In this document: positions 1 to 10,480 of the stretch, piece by piece
Position numbering within the stretch: position 1 is the stretch's first letter
Layout of the letters: each line of letters opens with the position of its first letter
Origin: Chromera velia
Lineage: Eukaryota > Sar > Chromeraceae
DNA: 30,089 bases
NCBI GenBank assembly: GCA_018398765.1
Contig: JAHBMJ010005772.1
Coordinates: 36,257 to 66,345 of the forward strand
Direction: 5' to 3'
Notes under the pieces: model-generated
Seen by the model: the letters and a program-made list of their open reading frames with translations, nothing else
Database searches by the model: none
What the model was told of the DNA's origin: nothing
Position numbers and translations under genes: made by a program

Positions 1-905
1 AAAATGTCAAAAAGATATAAATCAATTTCATGTAAAAATACTTTGAATAATTTATGATGCAATGATACTGTTTGATGTGGGTTAACATTTGAGATTGATT
101 TTATTTTCATCATAGTGTGTCTATGAAATTTCTGTTTTTTGTTTTTCAGTTTTTTTCCAAAAAATCATAAAGTGCCTACACGTATTGCTGTAAAGGTTTG
201 CTTACAACAATAATACAGTTGAAAAGCGTCAACGTTTTTCTTTCATTACTGTGAACTTATGCAGCTGTTTGTTATTTATTAGAATTATTTTGGTTTTAAA
301 AAGTTTTTATAAGTAGAAATTGAAACATCGATATCGGCCAGATGGTTAAGCACCCGGGTCAGTCCATTCTTCTCAGCCCACTGAACAGAAACAATGCTCC
401 AATCTTTAATCTAAAGGCAAACATTGCGTTCTTCCAGCAGCCTCTCCCAGACCTGTTCTGTTGCGAAACAGACTTCAAAAACTTGAAAAGAGGGAGAGCT
501 TTGTAAATATAGAACGGTCACTTTCAATTCATGTTTCAAAGCATATGCTTTTCTTGGAAAGACCTTTAAGGTAGAAGCCTGGTAGACTCTGTCATATGCT
601 AATCCCTCAGTCAAGCTAAAGCGCTTTCAAGCATCCTACTCTGCTCTTCTGTTTCTTGCTTAGTCTGTCTCTGTAATGAAAGGAGTGAAGGTAGTGCCAA
701 AATACTTGGCAATACACACAGTGTATTACAGAACAGACAGAAAGTAAGTTAAGAACAGCATTCTTTTCTCACCAGAGGTAGCAGATATAAAGAGCTATAA
801 CTTGAAAGAATGACAGTGTCTGATGACAGCTAGGCCTTGCAAGAACAGACTAGGAGTGAGAAGTGACTTTATCAAAAATGAAAATTGTCGATTTTGCCCT
901 TCACA
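1..905. other. AT-rich spacer, no gene seen
   Basis: This stretch is AT-rich with many homopolymer runs. The only open frame of note is 67 codons on the minus strand at 411..614 and it has no recognisable features. I see no RNA gene, repeat array or splice-bounded frame that I would defend. Confidence 0.6.
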
Positions 906-909
906 CCTA

Positions 910-1289
910 GGGGGACAAAATTAATACATATTATATCTAAGAAGCATATCTTCAACACAATCATCATAGGCTTGTGGCACCCTAGTAAAAGTAATCTAAC
1001 GTCAGACTAGAAGATAACTTCCTATTTATATATAGCTCTGTCGTTTTGCTTTATATGTCAAATCTGTAAAATTGAAAAATGGTAGTCTAGGAGCGCTCTA
1101 GGAATTGAAAAAAAAAATTTAGGACTTCAAACTAAATTTTTGACCCAATGTGAGGCCCGTAGGACCCAACTAGTTAGTATAAGTCTTCACTAAGTCTACT
1201 TAGTCAGCTTGGTCCAACGCCGCCCCTTTTATCTGATAAACTCAAATCTTCGTTTTTTTCAAAAAAATTATGCATTAATTTTGTCCCCC
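910..1289. mobile_element. MITE with Tc1/mariner-like terminal inverted repeats
   Basis: The ends form an almost perfect inverted repeat. The left end reads GGGGGACAAAATTAATACAT from 910, and the reverse complement of the right end reads the same with G for A near the end (ATGCAT). Both sides are bordered by TA (908..909 and 1290..1291), the target duplication expected of Tc1/mariner/pogo elements. The symmetry continues 3 bp outside the TAs (ACC/GGT). The 380-bp interior has no open frame, so the copy is non-autonomous. The TIR is about 22 bp, after which the two sides diverge. The superfamily is inferred only from TIR style and the TA. Confidence 0.75.
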
Positions 1290-1435
1290 TAGGTAGTATC
1301 AACTTGCTCTTTTAAATCATCTAGCTGTGACTGAGACTGTGAGCTAATCTATAAAATGTTTGAACACAACGTTATATAAGTCCCAAACTATACGCTTGCT
1401 ACATTTACTGTATTAGTTGCTGTAGTTGATTGTGC

Positions 1436-3092
1436 TCACTTACTCACTCACCAATATATTTAGTCACTGACTCACTCAGTCATTCTTGCTTTCCTCACTA
1501 ATTCACTCACTCACTGTCTCACTTGCTCACTCACTTACTCCCTCATTTTCCCTGTCTCTTTTCGATCACTCACCCACATGCCCAAAGTTAACGGCTTCTA
1601 TTAACACTCTCACATCTACACGCCCGAATGGCTTTTGTTTACACACTCGCTCTCTCTGTCTCTCTTCGTTTATTTCTATTTACCCACAGGCCCTAGCGGC
1701 TTGAAGTTCTATTTACACACTGAGTCTCATTCTCTCTTAGTAACAGGCTATCTCTATTCATTCAAGTACCCACACGCCCATGCAAATATCTTCTGCTGAC
1801 ATGCTTGTGCGAGTCCTTGTCCCTCTTCATTCACCCACACGCCCAACCGGCTCCTGTTCACCTAGCCTGTTCACACCGGTTCAGACACTCGCTTTCCCTG
1901 TCTGTGTTCATGCACCCACACCGTCGTGACACCCCAAACGGCTTCTGTTTACACACTTGCTCTCCATGTCTCTTTTCATTATTCTTCATTGATTCACTGC
2001 ATAAGGCCTAAGCGGCTTCTGTTCACACACTCGCTCTCCTTGTATCTCTTTGTCTCTCTTCATTCACCCACACGCCTAAACGGCTTCTGTTCACACACTC
2101 ACTCTCCCTGTCTCTCTTAATTCATCAGCAGGCCCAAGCGGCTTCTGTTCACGCACTTGACATCTCTTCATTCATCCACAGGCCTAACCATAGGCCCGAG
2201 CGGCTTTTATTCAATGACACACAATTGATCCATCTTCATTCATCCACGGGCTAGTCCACGGGCCCAAACGACTCCTGTTCCTAGCTTCTGTTCATACACT
2301 CGTTCTCCTTGACAATGTCTCTCTTTCTTCGCCCGCACGCCCAACCAGCTTCTGTTCATACACTTGCTCTCCTTGTATCTCCTTGTCTCCCTTCATTCAC
2401 CCACACGTCCAAGCGGCTTCTGTTCACACACTCTCCTTGTATCTCCTTGTCTCCCTTCATTTACCTATATGCTTAAGCAGCTTCTGTTCAGACACTTGCT
2501 CTCCTTGTATCTCCTTGTCTCCCTTCATTCACCCACATGCTCAAACGGCTTCTGTTCATACACTCGTTCTCCCTGTCTCTCTTCACTCATCCATAGGTCC
2601 AAGCGGCTTCTGTATGTTTCTGTTCACATACTTGATCTCTCTTCATTCATCCACAGGCCTAACCAGCGGCCCAAGCGGCTTTTCTTCAATGACATACAAT
2701 TGATCTCTCTTCATTCATCTACGGGCCTAAGCGGCTTCTGTTCACACACTCGTTCTCCTTGTCTCACCCGCACGCCCAAACGGCTTCTATTCACAAACTC
2801 ATACATACTCATAAACACGCTCGCTCTCTCCGTCACGCCCAAATGGCTTCTGTTCACAAACTCATACATACTCATAAACATGCTCGCTTTCTCCGTCTCT
2901 CTTCATTCATCTACCTGCAGGCCTAAGCGGATTCTGTTACTGCACACACTTCCTTTCTATGTCCCTCTTTCTCCATGCACCCGCACGCTCAAACATTCAC
3001 CCACACACCCAAACGGCTTCTGTTCACACACTTGCTTACCTAGCTTTATCCACAGGCCCAAACGGCTTCTGTTCACATCTCTCCCTCTTGAA
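1436..3092. repeat. Degenerate minisatellite, units of about 50-75 bp
   Basis: The array opens with CACT/CATT tetranucleotide-like sequence (1436..1560) and passes into roughly twenty imperfect copies of a unit. Each copy contains a variant of GGCTTCTGTTCACACACT, preceded by CCCAAGC or CCCAAAC and followed by a pyrimidine-rich CTCCTTGTCTCTCTTCATTC and CATCCACA. Clear cores lie near 1941, 2011, 2083, 2140, 2416, 2547, 2607, 2733, 2783, 2844, 3014 and 3064. Spacing varies and is not a multiple of three. Long frames through it (for example 2364..3122) are just repeat read-through and lack an ATG start. The plus strand is strongly pyrimidine-rich. Confidence 0.85.
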
Positions 3093-3828
3093 TTCACCAA
3101 GCGCTGGACCCATATGTGGTGAGCCTCTCCATAACATTTCAAAGCAAATACTACAGCATCCACAGTGACATACACTATATATAGACAGTATTTTGCGTCC
3201 CAAATCCTCAAGTGGAGGTAGAAGGAAGTCGAGAAACCAGGTGCTAAAGAAGTTTAACAACAAGAGGGGCCAAGTAGAGAGAAAGAAAACGGGCAAAAAG
3301 AGGTTCCTGCAGATCAAATTAACCGTTTTTCCTCTTTGCCAAACGTACTCAGTCGTGGTGCGGCTCACTCCTAACTCTGTAAGGCAGTATATCTTAACTT
3401 GCCACTGAGTTTGGTAGCATACTTAAACAACGGAGCAATTTAGAACAGCTTCACTTAGACGGTGTGCTTTATCGCCTTCCTTGAAAACTACACAGATGAT
3501 CAAATCTACGTATAATTCCCTTCCATGTGTGTTTTTACATATGTATCGATATATTAAGGTTAGATGCATGTTCACTATGCACGCGCTATACAGTTTCCGG
3601 AAAGCGCGGGTCCCGAAAGGCAAATATAATCCGATTTATTGGTAATTCGACTTTTTTTTTCCATAGGTGCGGCTAAGGGCCTTAACAGATACTATGGCCG
3701 GGGGCCACGGCAAGAAAAAAAAAATCCTTCTGCATGTATATTGCCTTGGGGGGCAGCTCAGCTCTGCTGAGATCAGCCGAGAGGCCCACGCACTCGCATA
3801 ACGCATTTTTTCATTTTTGGGGGGGGGG
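3093..3828. other. Spacer, no gene recognised
   Basis: Short overlapping frames occur on both strands, including 71 basic codons at 3193..3408 (+) and 110 codons at 3036..3368 (-). Neither has a recognisable domain, and the minus frame runs into the minisatellite. A TATA-like run sits at about 3174..3184, with nothing convincing downstream of it. Confidence 0.5.
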
Positions 3829-4019
3829 TCGCTTAATTCTATTTCTGTCCATCACGGTGTTGCCCGAATTCCAAAATGTGCCCCTCAAAACTCGTACAGA
3901 GCCGCGATCGCACATACCTTAATTACTTTGCATATGCGTGCCCCTCAAGTAACTCGTACGGAGTTGCAAGTGCATGCTCGTGCGGTCCTGAAAAGTATAT
4001 AGCCCCAGAAATTAAGCGA
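3829..4019. repeat. Short inverted-repeat element with an internal 60-bp direct repeat
   Basis: TCGCTTAATT at 3829..3838 is matched by its reverse complement AATTAAGCGA at 4010..4019. The match extends inward through TTTCTG if a 3-base gap is allowed. Inside, GTGCCCCTCAA followed by ACTCGTAC and a GAG is repeated at 3878 and 3938, a 60-bp period. No target duplication is clear. It could be a small MITE remnant or chance symmetry. Confidence 0.35.
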
Positions 4020-4526
4020 AGCGGGGGGCACTTACAGTGAAAAGTAGAGTCTCACCTCTCTTGAGATTCTTTCAGTGGAATCCTATAAGCCTTCCCGTGT
4101 CGATCCTCTAGCCTGTCTAGAGGACTCTTCAAACTGCTATACTCCCGAATTCCTGGCTTTCTCCTATTAGAGAACCACAGCGAATACGTTGACCTAACAT
4201 ACTTGTCTAGACCAATACAGATGAACAGAAATAAATATTTGATCAGTCTCTTCACCAGACAGAAAATCTATGAACCCCCACAGTCCACAGTATGCTCCTG
4301 CTGGTGGCCTTGTGCAGTACTCAGAGCATAAAAGAACCACAGAGACACATAGGGCACAGTACAGTTCCTACACATGAAACTCTGTCAATCCCTAGGTCAA
4401 GTCTCTTGCTCAGACAAACGGTAACTGCCGTGCACATCTGTCTGACTGTCTAGAAATTCATTCGACTGGAATTAATTCTAAAGCCTCCGATGGTGTAACC
4501 GCACCATCGTCCTAATTAAATCCCAT
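4020..4526. other. Spacer, nothing recognised
   Basis: A 67-codon minus-strand frame (4052..4255) is the only open stretch and has no recognisable features. No repeats or RNA genes were seen. Confidence 0.5.
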
Positions 4527-4987
4527 ATGAAGGCCCGGAGCACATACTACCACGGTGAGTGCCTCGGGTATATTTCTTACGCCATAGTGCATGCAGGCCA
4601 TACCATGGAACTCATAACATGCACACCTCTGTCGCAGGCGCCCCGCCACCCCGTGTGGACGGGCCGCCGCGTGCGCGTTGCTCCTTTCTCTGGATTGGGG
4701 CGAAGGGACGAATGGAAAGGCCGAGACCGGAATTCACCCTCCGCGAATCTGACCAGGAATGGGACCGTCGTTTTCTTTCACACACCCCCTCCCGAGCCCC
4801 CAAGGAAAGACTATGGAGCACGCAGCACAACACACCCCCCTCTGACGAGGGGGAATTGGGAAGCATGAGAAAAAACCTTTCTTTAATCACCCGGCTCCCC
4901 AATTTTCCTTTGCCTCTTTTCATGACGCTCGACCATTGCCTGCCAGTCACCGCAACTGGCGACCTAATGGGAGCGTCCTCCTTTTGA
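4527..4987 (+). CDS. Candidate two-exon gene, unknown product
   Basis: This is a speculative model. An ATG at 4527 opens a short exon ending at CACG|GTGAGT (donor about 4554). A pyrimidine-containing acceptor CTCTGTCGCAG ends near 4637, giving an intron of about 84 bp. Joining at these sites keeps the frame and continues to a TGA at 4985..4987. The predicted protein is about 125 residues, basic, with an acidic patch (SDEGELGS) near its middle and no recognised domain. It lies at the start of a more GC-rich tract than its surroundings. Against it: the frame has no known family, and consensus-like splice sites arise by chance. Confidence 0.22.
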
Positions 4988-6640
4988 CTAAAGGACCACT
5001 ATATGCAGGCAGGGTAATCCGCATATGCAAACAGGCAGTTGCTGCAAGAGGCTCCTGTGTAAGCACAGATACGAGTCCCTGCAGCGAGAAGCACCGCTCC
5101 CCATTCGAGCAAGTTATAAAAATACGGCATCCCCCGAACTGCCCAAACGCTACCCCGCCACTATGGCCAGCAGCCCAGAACGTGCGCTCATTAGTTCGAC
5201 GCAGCCATGCCGGGACATGCCCCGAACACACCCAGCTCGAAACGCCCACACCTTTAGAAGATATGCAGGGAAAGGATTACCATAGGTCCTCCCCTTTCCC
5301 CACACCCGAACCGAAGACTGCTTTTCCTCCCAACCAACACAGCACAAACACAACAGAATTACTCATGTATCATTTACCTCTTCTCTCTTCTTTCCTTTTT
5401 CTCATGCTCTCAGGCGTCTTCCTCTACAGACGTCATTTATTATCCTTTAATAAGAGAGAGCACACCGGGCTCACGCATGTGCAGGGCAAACAGAAAAATG
5501 GAAATCAGCCGACCGGGCTGGAGGAAAGGGCCAAAACGAAACCACACCAGGAAAAGTGAAAGGAACAGTACAGAAGAACATAGGCCCCAAGCCCATGCCT
5601 TCTTATGCTAATGAACACATGGGACACACAGCCCATCTGCCTTCAGGTGGAGCTCCGCCCCACATGCAGAAAAACGATAATATCTAGCATGCAGGAGCCC
5701 GCGCTACCTGCCATGTTTCCTTCTCCGGACGGACCCTGCTCTGAACGTATGAAAGAAATAAAAGACAGAAAGGCAAACAAAATACAAGCATTCCTCATGC
5801 AAACCATAATGCAGTTCATTGGAAACCAAGAGCGTTTGATAGCCTTGGCATGCCCTGCCCCTTAGCAAGGAGACCCAATCTTACAAAACAGGCCTGTCAA
5901 AAGCAAAATCCTTACCACCTTTTCCCCCAATACTTCTTTTCCTTCTTTCACGCACTCGTACACACGGTATGTGTGGATGGCCCCCGCGACCACCACAAAG
6001 GGGAAGGGAAAATGTTTTGCTTGCCTTACCCACCCTACTCTAGTTCGGGTCGGCCGTGTGTTAAGGCATCGGCATTGCAAGCTCCCCTAACGCCAACCGG
6101 CAGCTCAAGGAAAATACGACTGCAAAAGGTCTCTGCCTACATAGACTAGGACGGGAAGGCCTTCCCTCCCAGCTCCTTTCCGTCTGTAAGAACGAATTTA
6201 AAAGGGAAAACCCGAAGATGCCCATACCCGGCTAACGCCCACCAGCCATGCACACCCCTATGATGCGACGAGCTTCCCCGGGCCGTGCGGAAATCCAAAC
6301 AAGAAGAAAGAGAGAGAGAAAACAAACATACACAAACGAACTGCACTTGAAGGAAGGTGCCCCCGAGGCACCCCCTACCCCTTCACGCATGCCTTGCAGA
6401 AATAATTAAAAATCACAGGAGAGCCACCACGCACTCCCCTGACCTTCTGGGGAAAGAATTTCATAAATACAAACCAACAAAACCGAACACATCCGGACTT
6501 ACACTCACCCCTAACCTGACCTCCCACAGCGGAGGACAGGCTTCAGGCAGGATGAGATGCCGGCAAATTTCCGCGGCCGCGGGCCAATTGCACCCAAATT
6601 GCATGCACCCATACATTTCAATTATTTTTTTATTATTATT
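4988..6640. other. GC-richer tract without a recognisable gene
   Basis: The base composition is richer in C and G than the flanks up to about 6600. Several frames of 70-207 codons overlap on both strands. The longest (4936..5559, +) starts at a TTG, has one hydrophobic run (near 5367..5430) and otherwise low-complexity Pro/Thr sequence. Nothing resembles a known domain. It could be untranslated exon, decayed repeat or exons of a gene I cannot join. Confidence 0.4.
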
Positions 6641-6745
6641 TTAATTACTGTATATAATATATATATACATATATATATGTGACATACATTTCAATTAATA
6701 CGTATATCGATACATGTATGGTGAATTTTTTGTCTATATATATAG
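6641..6745. repeat. AT-rich (TA)n stretch upstream of the CFAP77-like gene
   Basis: Imperfect TATA/ATAT runs lie at 6649..6680, with a second short run at 6735..6744. They sit about 300-400 bp upstream of the ATG at 7040. They could contribute to an upstream regulatory region, but no specific promoter element can be claimed from the sequence. Confidence 0.5.
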
Positions 6746-7039
6746 ATGCGCACGATCCTCTTTCTTGTTCTCTCTTTATCTTGTGCTCTGCCTTCATCTG
6801 AATCCTGTTGTCCACTTCACCGAACGAGGAGGCGAAAGATTCCGGTGTGTGGATTGTGAAATGCCTTTTACTCGCGCTGTACTTTGATATTTTCAAGCTG
6901 TGCAACACTACCGTTGACTTGTCAGGTTGAATTGCACATGAGGTGTCAGTCCGGTATCTGAAAAACACCCTCCCAAACCTACAGCTTGTCATCTCTAGCA
7001 CAAGTGCAATCTTGTTTTGTCCATCCACAAAGAACCAAA

Positions 7040-7888
7040 ATGGTTTACACCAAACCGGTTCCCGACTACCGCCAGACTCTCAGTGCGATTCCTCCTTGTC
7101 ACCCTTCGTTCGACTCTCTGAACCCTCTTCTTGTCAAAGACGATGTGGGAAAGAGCAAGCCTTCCACCCGAAATCTTCCAGAGGACGGTTTCACCTACGG
7201 CAAAGCGCTTGACAGAGATGAAGAAGGGGTGAGAGAGGTGACTTCCCTCTGGGTATCCCACAACGCCCGTCCCCGTCCCGAGGAACGAATTCAGGACTTC
7301 CGACGTCTGAACAAAATGGCTACTGCGACTGGTATTGTGGACCCGAAAGGTCAAACGATCCAGAGAAGTCAGAGAAGGGACGTCACCATTCGACATCTCT
7401 CAGGCGGCCTCATTTCACAGGACAACAAAAACCTTCCCGCCTCTCACGGACCCTACACAACATATGGAAGAGGTATCCGTCCCTCTACCCCTGTTGCCAA
7501 TGTCATCTCTCATCAGTTCGGCAGAGAATCCCAGGAAAAGACAGCAGAAAGATACTGCAAGTACCTGGACAACCAACGACGCACAGCAACGACCCACAAG
7601 ATCAAGACAACCACCGCAGCCATAGGCCACTCCGTTCGAGCAGGCACCCACCAGAATGCCGTGGCCAACCAGAGTCTCCGCACCCCCTTCAAGATGACGA
7701 AATTCCTCAAAACAGACAAACGCACTGAGACCTTCGCAGGGGTGGATTGGAGGAAGACGCTCTCCCAGCATGCCGGGGCCCCTCCCCAAGAGTCCTACCC
7801 CGCAGAGGCCCCTGAGCCTGCCGGGGCCCCCCCCGCATGCGACGACGCAGCGGCCACTCTCGAATCGGCCCTGCAGGACGCAAACTGA
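7040..7888 (+). CDS. CFAP77: CFAP77-like cilia- and flagella-associated protein
   Basis: An uninterrupted 282-residue frame begins at an ATG in good context (AAAATGG) and ends at TGA. The same frame is open upstream but only from a TTG, so I choose 7040. The N-terminal half carries the blocks I associate with CFAP77: NPLLVK at residues 28-33, DGFTYGK at 49-55, GVREVTSLW at 63-71 and DFRRLNKMATATGIVDPK at 86-103. The middle is basic with Gly/Tyr-containing segments, and the last 40 residues are a Pro/Ala-rich low-complexity tail. Length is close to animal CFAP77 (about 280-320). The family is a microtubule inner protein in the B-tubule of axonemal doublets and helps stabilise motile cilia. There is no signal peptide or membrane segment. 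It is intact and single-exon, although repeats lie on both sides. The assignment is from remembered motifs, not a search. Confidence 0.72.
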   Translation: MVYTKPVPDYRQTLSAIPPCHPSFDSLNPLLVKDDVGKSKPSTRNLPEDGFTYGKALDRDEEGVREVTSLWVSHNARPRPEERIQDFRRLNKMATATGIVDPKGQTIQRSQRRDVTIRHLSGGLISQDNKNLPASHGPYTTYGRGIRPSTPVANVISHQFGRESQEKTAERYCKYLDNQRRTATTHKIKTTTAAIGHSVRAGTHQNAVANQSLRTPFKMTKFLKTDKRTETFAGVDWRKTLSQHAGAPPQESYPAEAPEPAGAPPACDDAAATLESALQDAN

Positions 7889-8887
7889 GAATAGAAAAGC
7901 AAGCGGAGGGAGAGAGGCAGGGTGGGAGGGACACATACACCCTATCGATACATGTCAATCGGACAGACTGTATTCTCTGTCTTGTCGAGCTTGTCTACAA
8001 TGCAATTCAAGAAGAGGCCGGTTCGTCCGATGGAGGGGAAAGAGAGAGGAGAAGAAAAGAGAAGGGGGCTGGGTTCATGACTGCATGCACTTCCATGGCC
8101 GGGATGGTCGTGGGGAGGTGGGAGAAAAAAAGATGGAAGGGAATCGGGGATCAGTCCCTCCTTCCACTTCTTCCCTCTCTGCTTGCATGCCTCTCAAGCC
8201 ATTGCAGTCCTGTTTTCTTGAAATGGCCTTGTCTGACCTACCTTGAGTCTGCGTTCGTTCCCTTTAATGAATGAAAAAGAAAAAGACCGAATGACACCTG
8301 CCTGAGAAAAGGGAACAAAAAAGAGTCACAAGATGTGGGGGGGAGGCAACTTTCAACCAAAGAGCCGTAGCTTTTCATCGCCACCTTTCCCGCTCGATCG
8401 TTGCATTCAAGTTTACGCATGCACGAATGACCCATCGTTGACTGGTCTGACTGCAGATTCTCCTGCTGTCAGTAAATGCATGAGGGAGAGGGGAGGGGCG
8501 GAATGGGGGAGCGGAAGGGAGGGAGGGCGAGAAAAAAGAATGAAAATCAGACAGAGGATTTGTGAGCGCGTCCATGAAATGACTGAGAGAGGGAAACGCC
8601 GACTCGGATGGATCGAGCACCACTGGCATGGCACATCTCGGTGCGCATTTGCCAGACAGCAGTTTCGGGGGTCAAATAAAAAAAAAGGAAATTAAGTGTG
8701 CGCAAAGTGGACTTTTTGAACCTCCATACTGTTTAAGGAGAACTAAACCTATAACTGAACGTAACAAAACTGTTGGCTGTAGCTGGCTAGCTGTACATAT
8801 AACTACTTTGTATGATTCAAAAACATACATAAAATTTAGTAGGTTAACTCTAATAAATGCAATGTTTTTTCATAAGTTTTTTCATAA
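7889..8887. other. 3' flank of the CFAP77-like gene and AT-rich LINE target
   Basis: Frames overlapping 7770..8700 on both strands are G- or purine-rich shadows without recognisable content. An AATAAA at 8675..8680, followed by an A-run, is a possible but unproven polyadenylation signal. From about 8700 the sequence becomes AT-rich. A 12-bp tandem duplication of TTTTTTCATAAG (8864..8887) abuts the 5' end of the retrotransposon. Confidence 0.45.
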
Positions 8888-9790
8888 GATCCCGACCTAG
8901 CCATCTTCACAGAAGCAATGGACGTAACGAGGGAGATCTCTTGTGGGGGGTGGAAAGGCAAAAACTTCAGCCACCGTGAGTGGTACTGGCAGCAACTAGG
9001 TACACGCAGAGCAGCCCATGATAGGGACGGCAGGAGTGGGGGTGTTTGTGTGCTTGTAAAAGAGGAACGGTGGAGCAAGCTGAAACCCGAAATCTCCCTT
9101 GTGGGCCCAAGTCTAGTTGAAGTGAAGATTACTGTGAGTGGGTACAAGGTGCATGTATTTGGTCTTTACCTTCCCGGGTCCTGGTCCGATCACAGGGATA
9201 GTAGGGTCCCTGACCTCTTGAAAAATGTATTTGGGGGGGTCCCTCTTGAGGCAGACAGGGTAGTGATGGGGGATTTTAATGTGCACTCAGGCAGCCTTGT
9301 TCCCAAAAATCTTTTGTGGTCCTGTGTAGATCTCCTCCTCCTGCCGTAGGATTCTGGGGGGGTTGATGGGAGGAGAGAAAATGATGAGGGCTCAGAGGAG
9401 CCTGACAGACCCTCGTTTATCCACACGTCTCAGTACAGCAAAGACGTTGACCACAGTGGGAGGGACTTTATTCAAATTTGTAGTAATATGAATCTTGTTC
9501 CTTTGAACGGACTGACGGGAGAAGTAGGGGGAGAGTCCTTTATTTTTCTTGGTGAGTGCACCCACTATTCTAGACAGAGCAGCATGTCTATGCCCACTTC
9601 CCTCATTGATTACGTACTTACTGATCCATCTACCATACAGAGGGTTTCTGATTGGGAGTATTGCCTTCTCCTTCTCCCCTCTCTCGGCCGAACTCGAATC
9701 CGAAGATGCTCTCCCACCCCACCAAAACCTCTCTGATTGTCCTCCCCTTTTCTGTTCAAACCACACAGCCCCGGTATTTAATAAAGAAAT
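8888..9790 (+). pseudogene. LINE endonuclease (EEP-type) remnant
   Basis: The frame starts mid-domain at the catalytic-glutamate block (IFTEA, 8903..8917). It continues through a GGVCVLV strand (about 9038), the metal-binding MGDFNVHS block (9266..9289) and SLIDYVLTD (9599..9625). After a frameshift around 9650-9730 it reads LSDCPPL (9729..9749), where apurinic/apyrimidinic-like endonucleases usually have SDH; the catalytic His appears to be Cys. A TAG interrupts the frame at 9347..9349. The first part of the domain, including the N-terminal Asn motif, is absent. It belonged to the target-nicking enzyme of the element. Confidence 0.85.
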
Positions 9791-10480
9791 CGCGCCATTT
9801 GCAGTAGCGGTGAGATCGTTTGCTGAGGATTGATGGCCTGGCTTGTGGGCCTATCATGAGCAAATCGGACCATTTGAGGAGCCGCCTGCTCCTCCGCCTC
9901 CCCCAGTGTCCCTGCATCCCTGACCAGAGCTGACTTCAGAGGGCGGTGACGATCGTGCGTGTCTGCACAGGTTAGTTAAGGAATGGTCGCGTGTGCTGGT
10001 AGGGCCGATCAAGCAGACAGGGGACAGAGGGCCTAGCCCAGAAGGTAGACGATCAAAGAGAGAGGCATGGTTTGATTCGGAATGTAAAGCTTTATAAAAA
10101 GAGGTTAGAGAGGCAGACGAGAGATGGAAGCTAGTGAGAGATGGGAATGGAAGGGGAATAGAGTTTGATAGACTGCAGAGGCTTCTCCGGGTCCGTCGTA
10201 CTCTGTTCAAAAGAAAGAGAGTTGCGTGGGAGAGAGCACAAGCCTGGAGGGTATAAGAAGAGTTGTTAAAAGACCCGCTTGCTATCTGGAGGAGAAAGAA
10301 AAAAGCTGCTTCAGCTAGGGGAGCCTCCCGTCCTTGTCCACGTAAGTTTTCGAATCATTAGGCGGAGGTGTTTGAAGACAAGAATGAAGAGCCTCTCCCT
10401 TCCGCCCTCCTACCTGCTCCTCCCCCTTTTCACCCTTCTATTTTACCCTTCTCTTTCCATCAAATCTCCTCTGCTCTAAA
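9791..10480 (+). pseudogene. LINE linker between endonuclease and reverse transcriptase
   Basis: In the same frame as the downstream reverse transcriptase this stretch reads as a typical LINE connector. It shows WFDSECKAL, then basic and Trp/Arg-rich helices (ERWK, FKRKRVAWERAQAW), then EELLKDPLAIWR. Stops occur at 9831 (TGA), 9921 (TGA), 10095 (TAA), 10254 (TAA) and 10359 (TAG), yet the frame itself is kept throughout, so decay here has been by base substitution. Confidence 0.75.

Noticed and set aside
2364-3122. 252-codon open frame through the minisatellite
   Set aside because: It begins at TTG, its content is repeat read-through (Ser/Pro/Leu/Phe), and repeat spacing is not a multiple of three.
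4936-5559. 207-codon plus-strand frame with a hydrophobic segment
   Set aside because: It starts at TTG, overlaps equally long frames on both strands, and shows no domain; composition explains it.
7415-7936. 173-codon minus-strand frame
   Set aside because: It is the antisense shadow of the CFAP77-like gene.
7770-8246. 158-codon plus-strand frame overlapping the end of the CFAP77-like gene
   Set aside because: An alternate-frame shadow of the Pro/Ala-rich tail running into a purine-rich 3' flank; no recognisable content.
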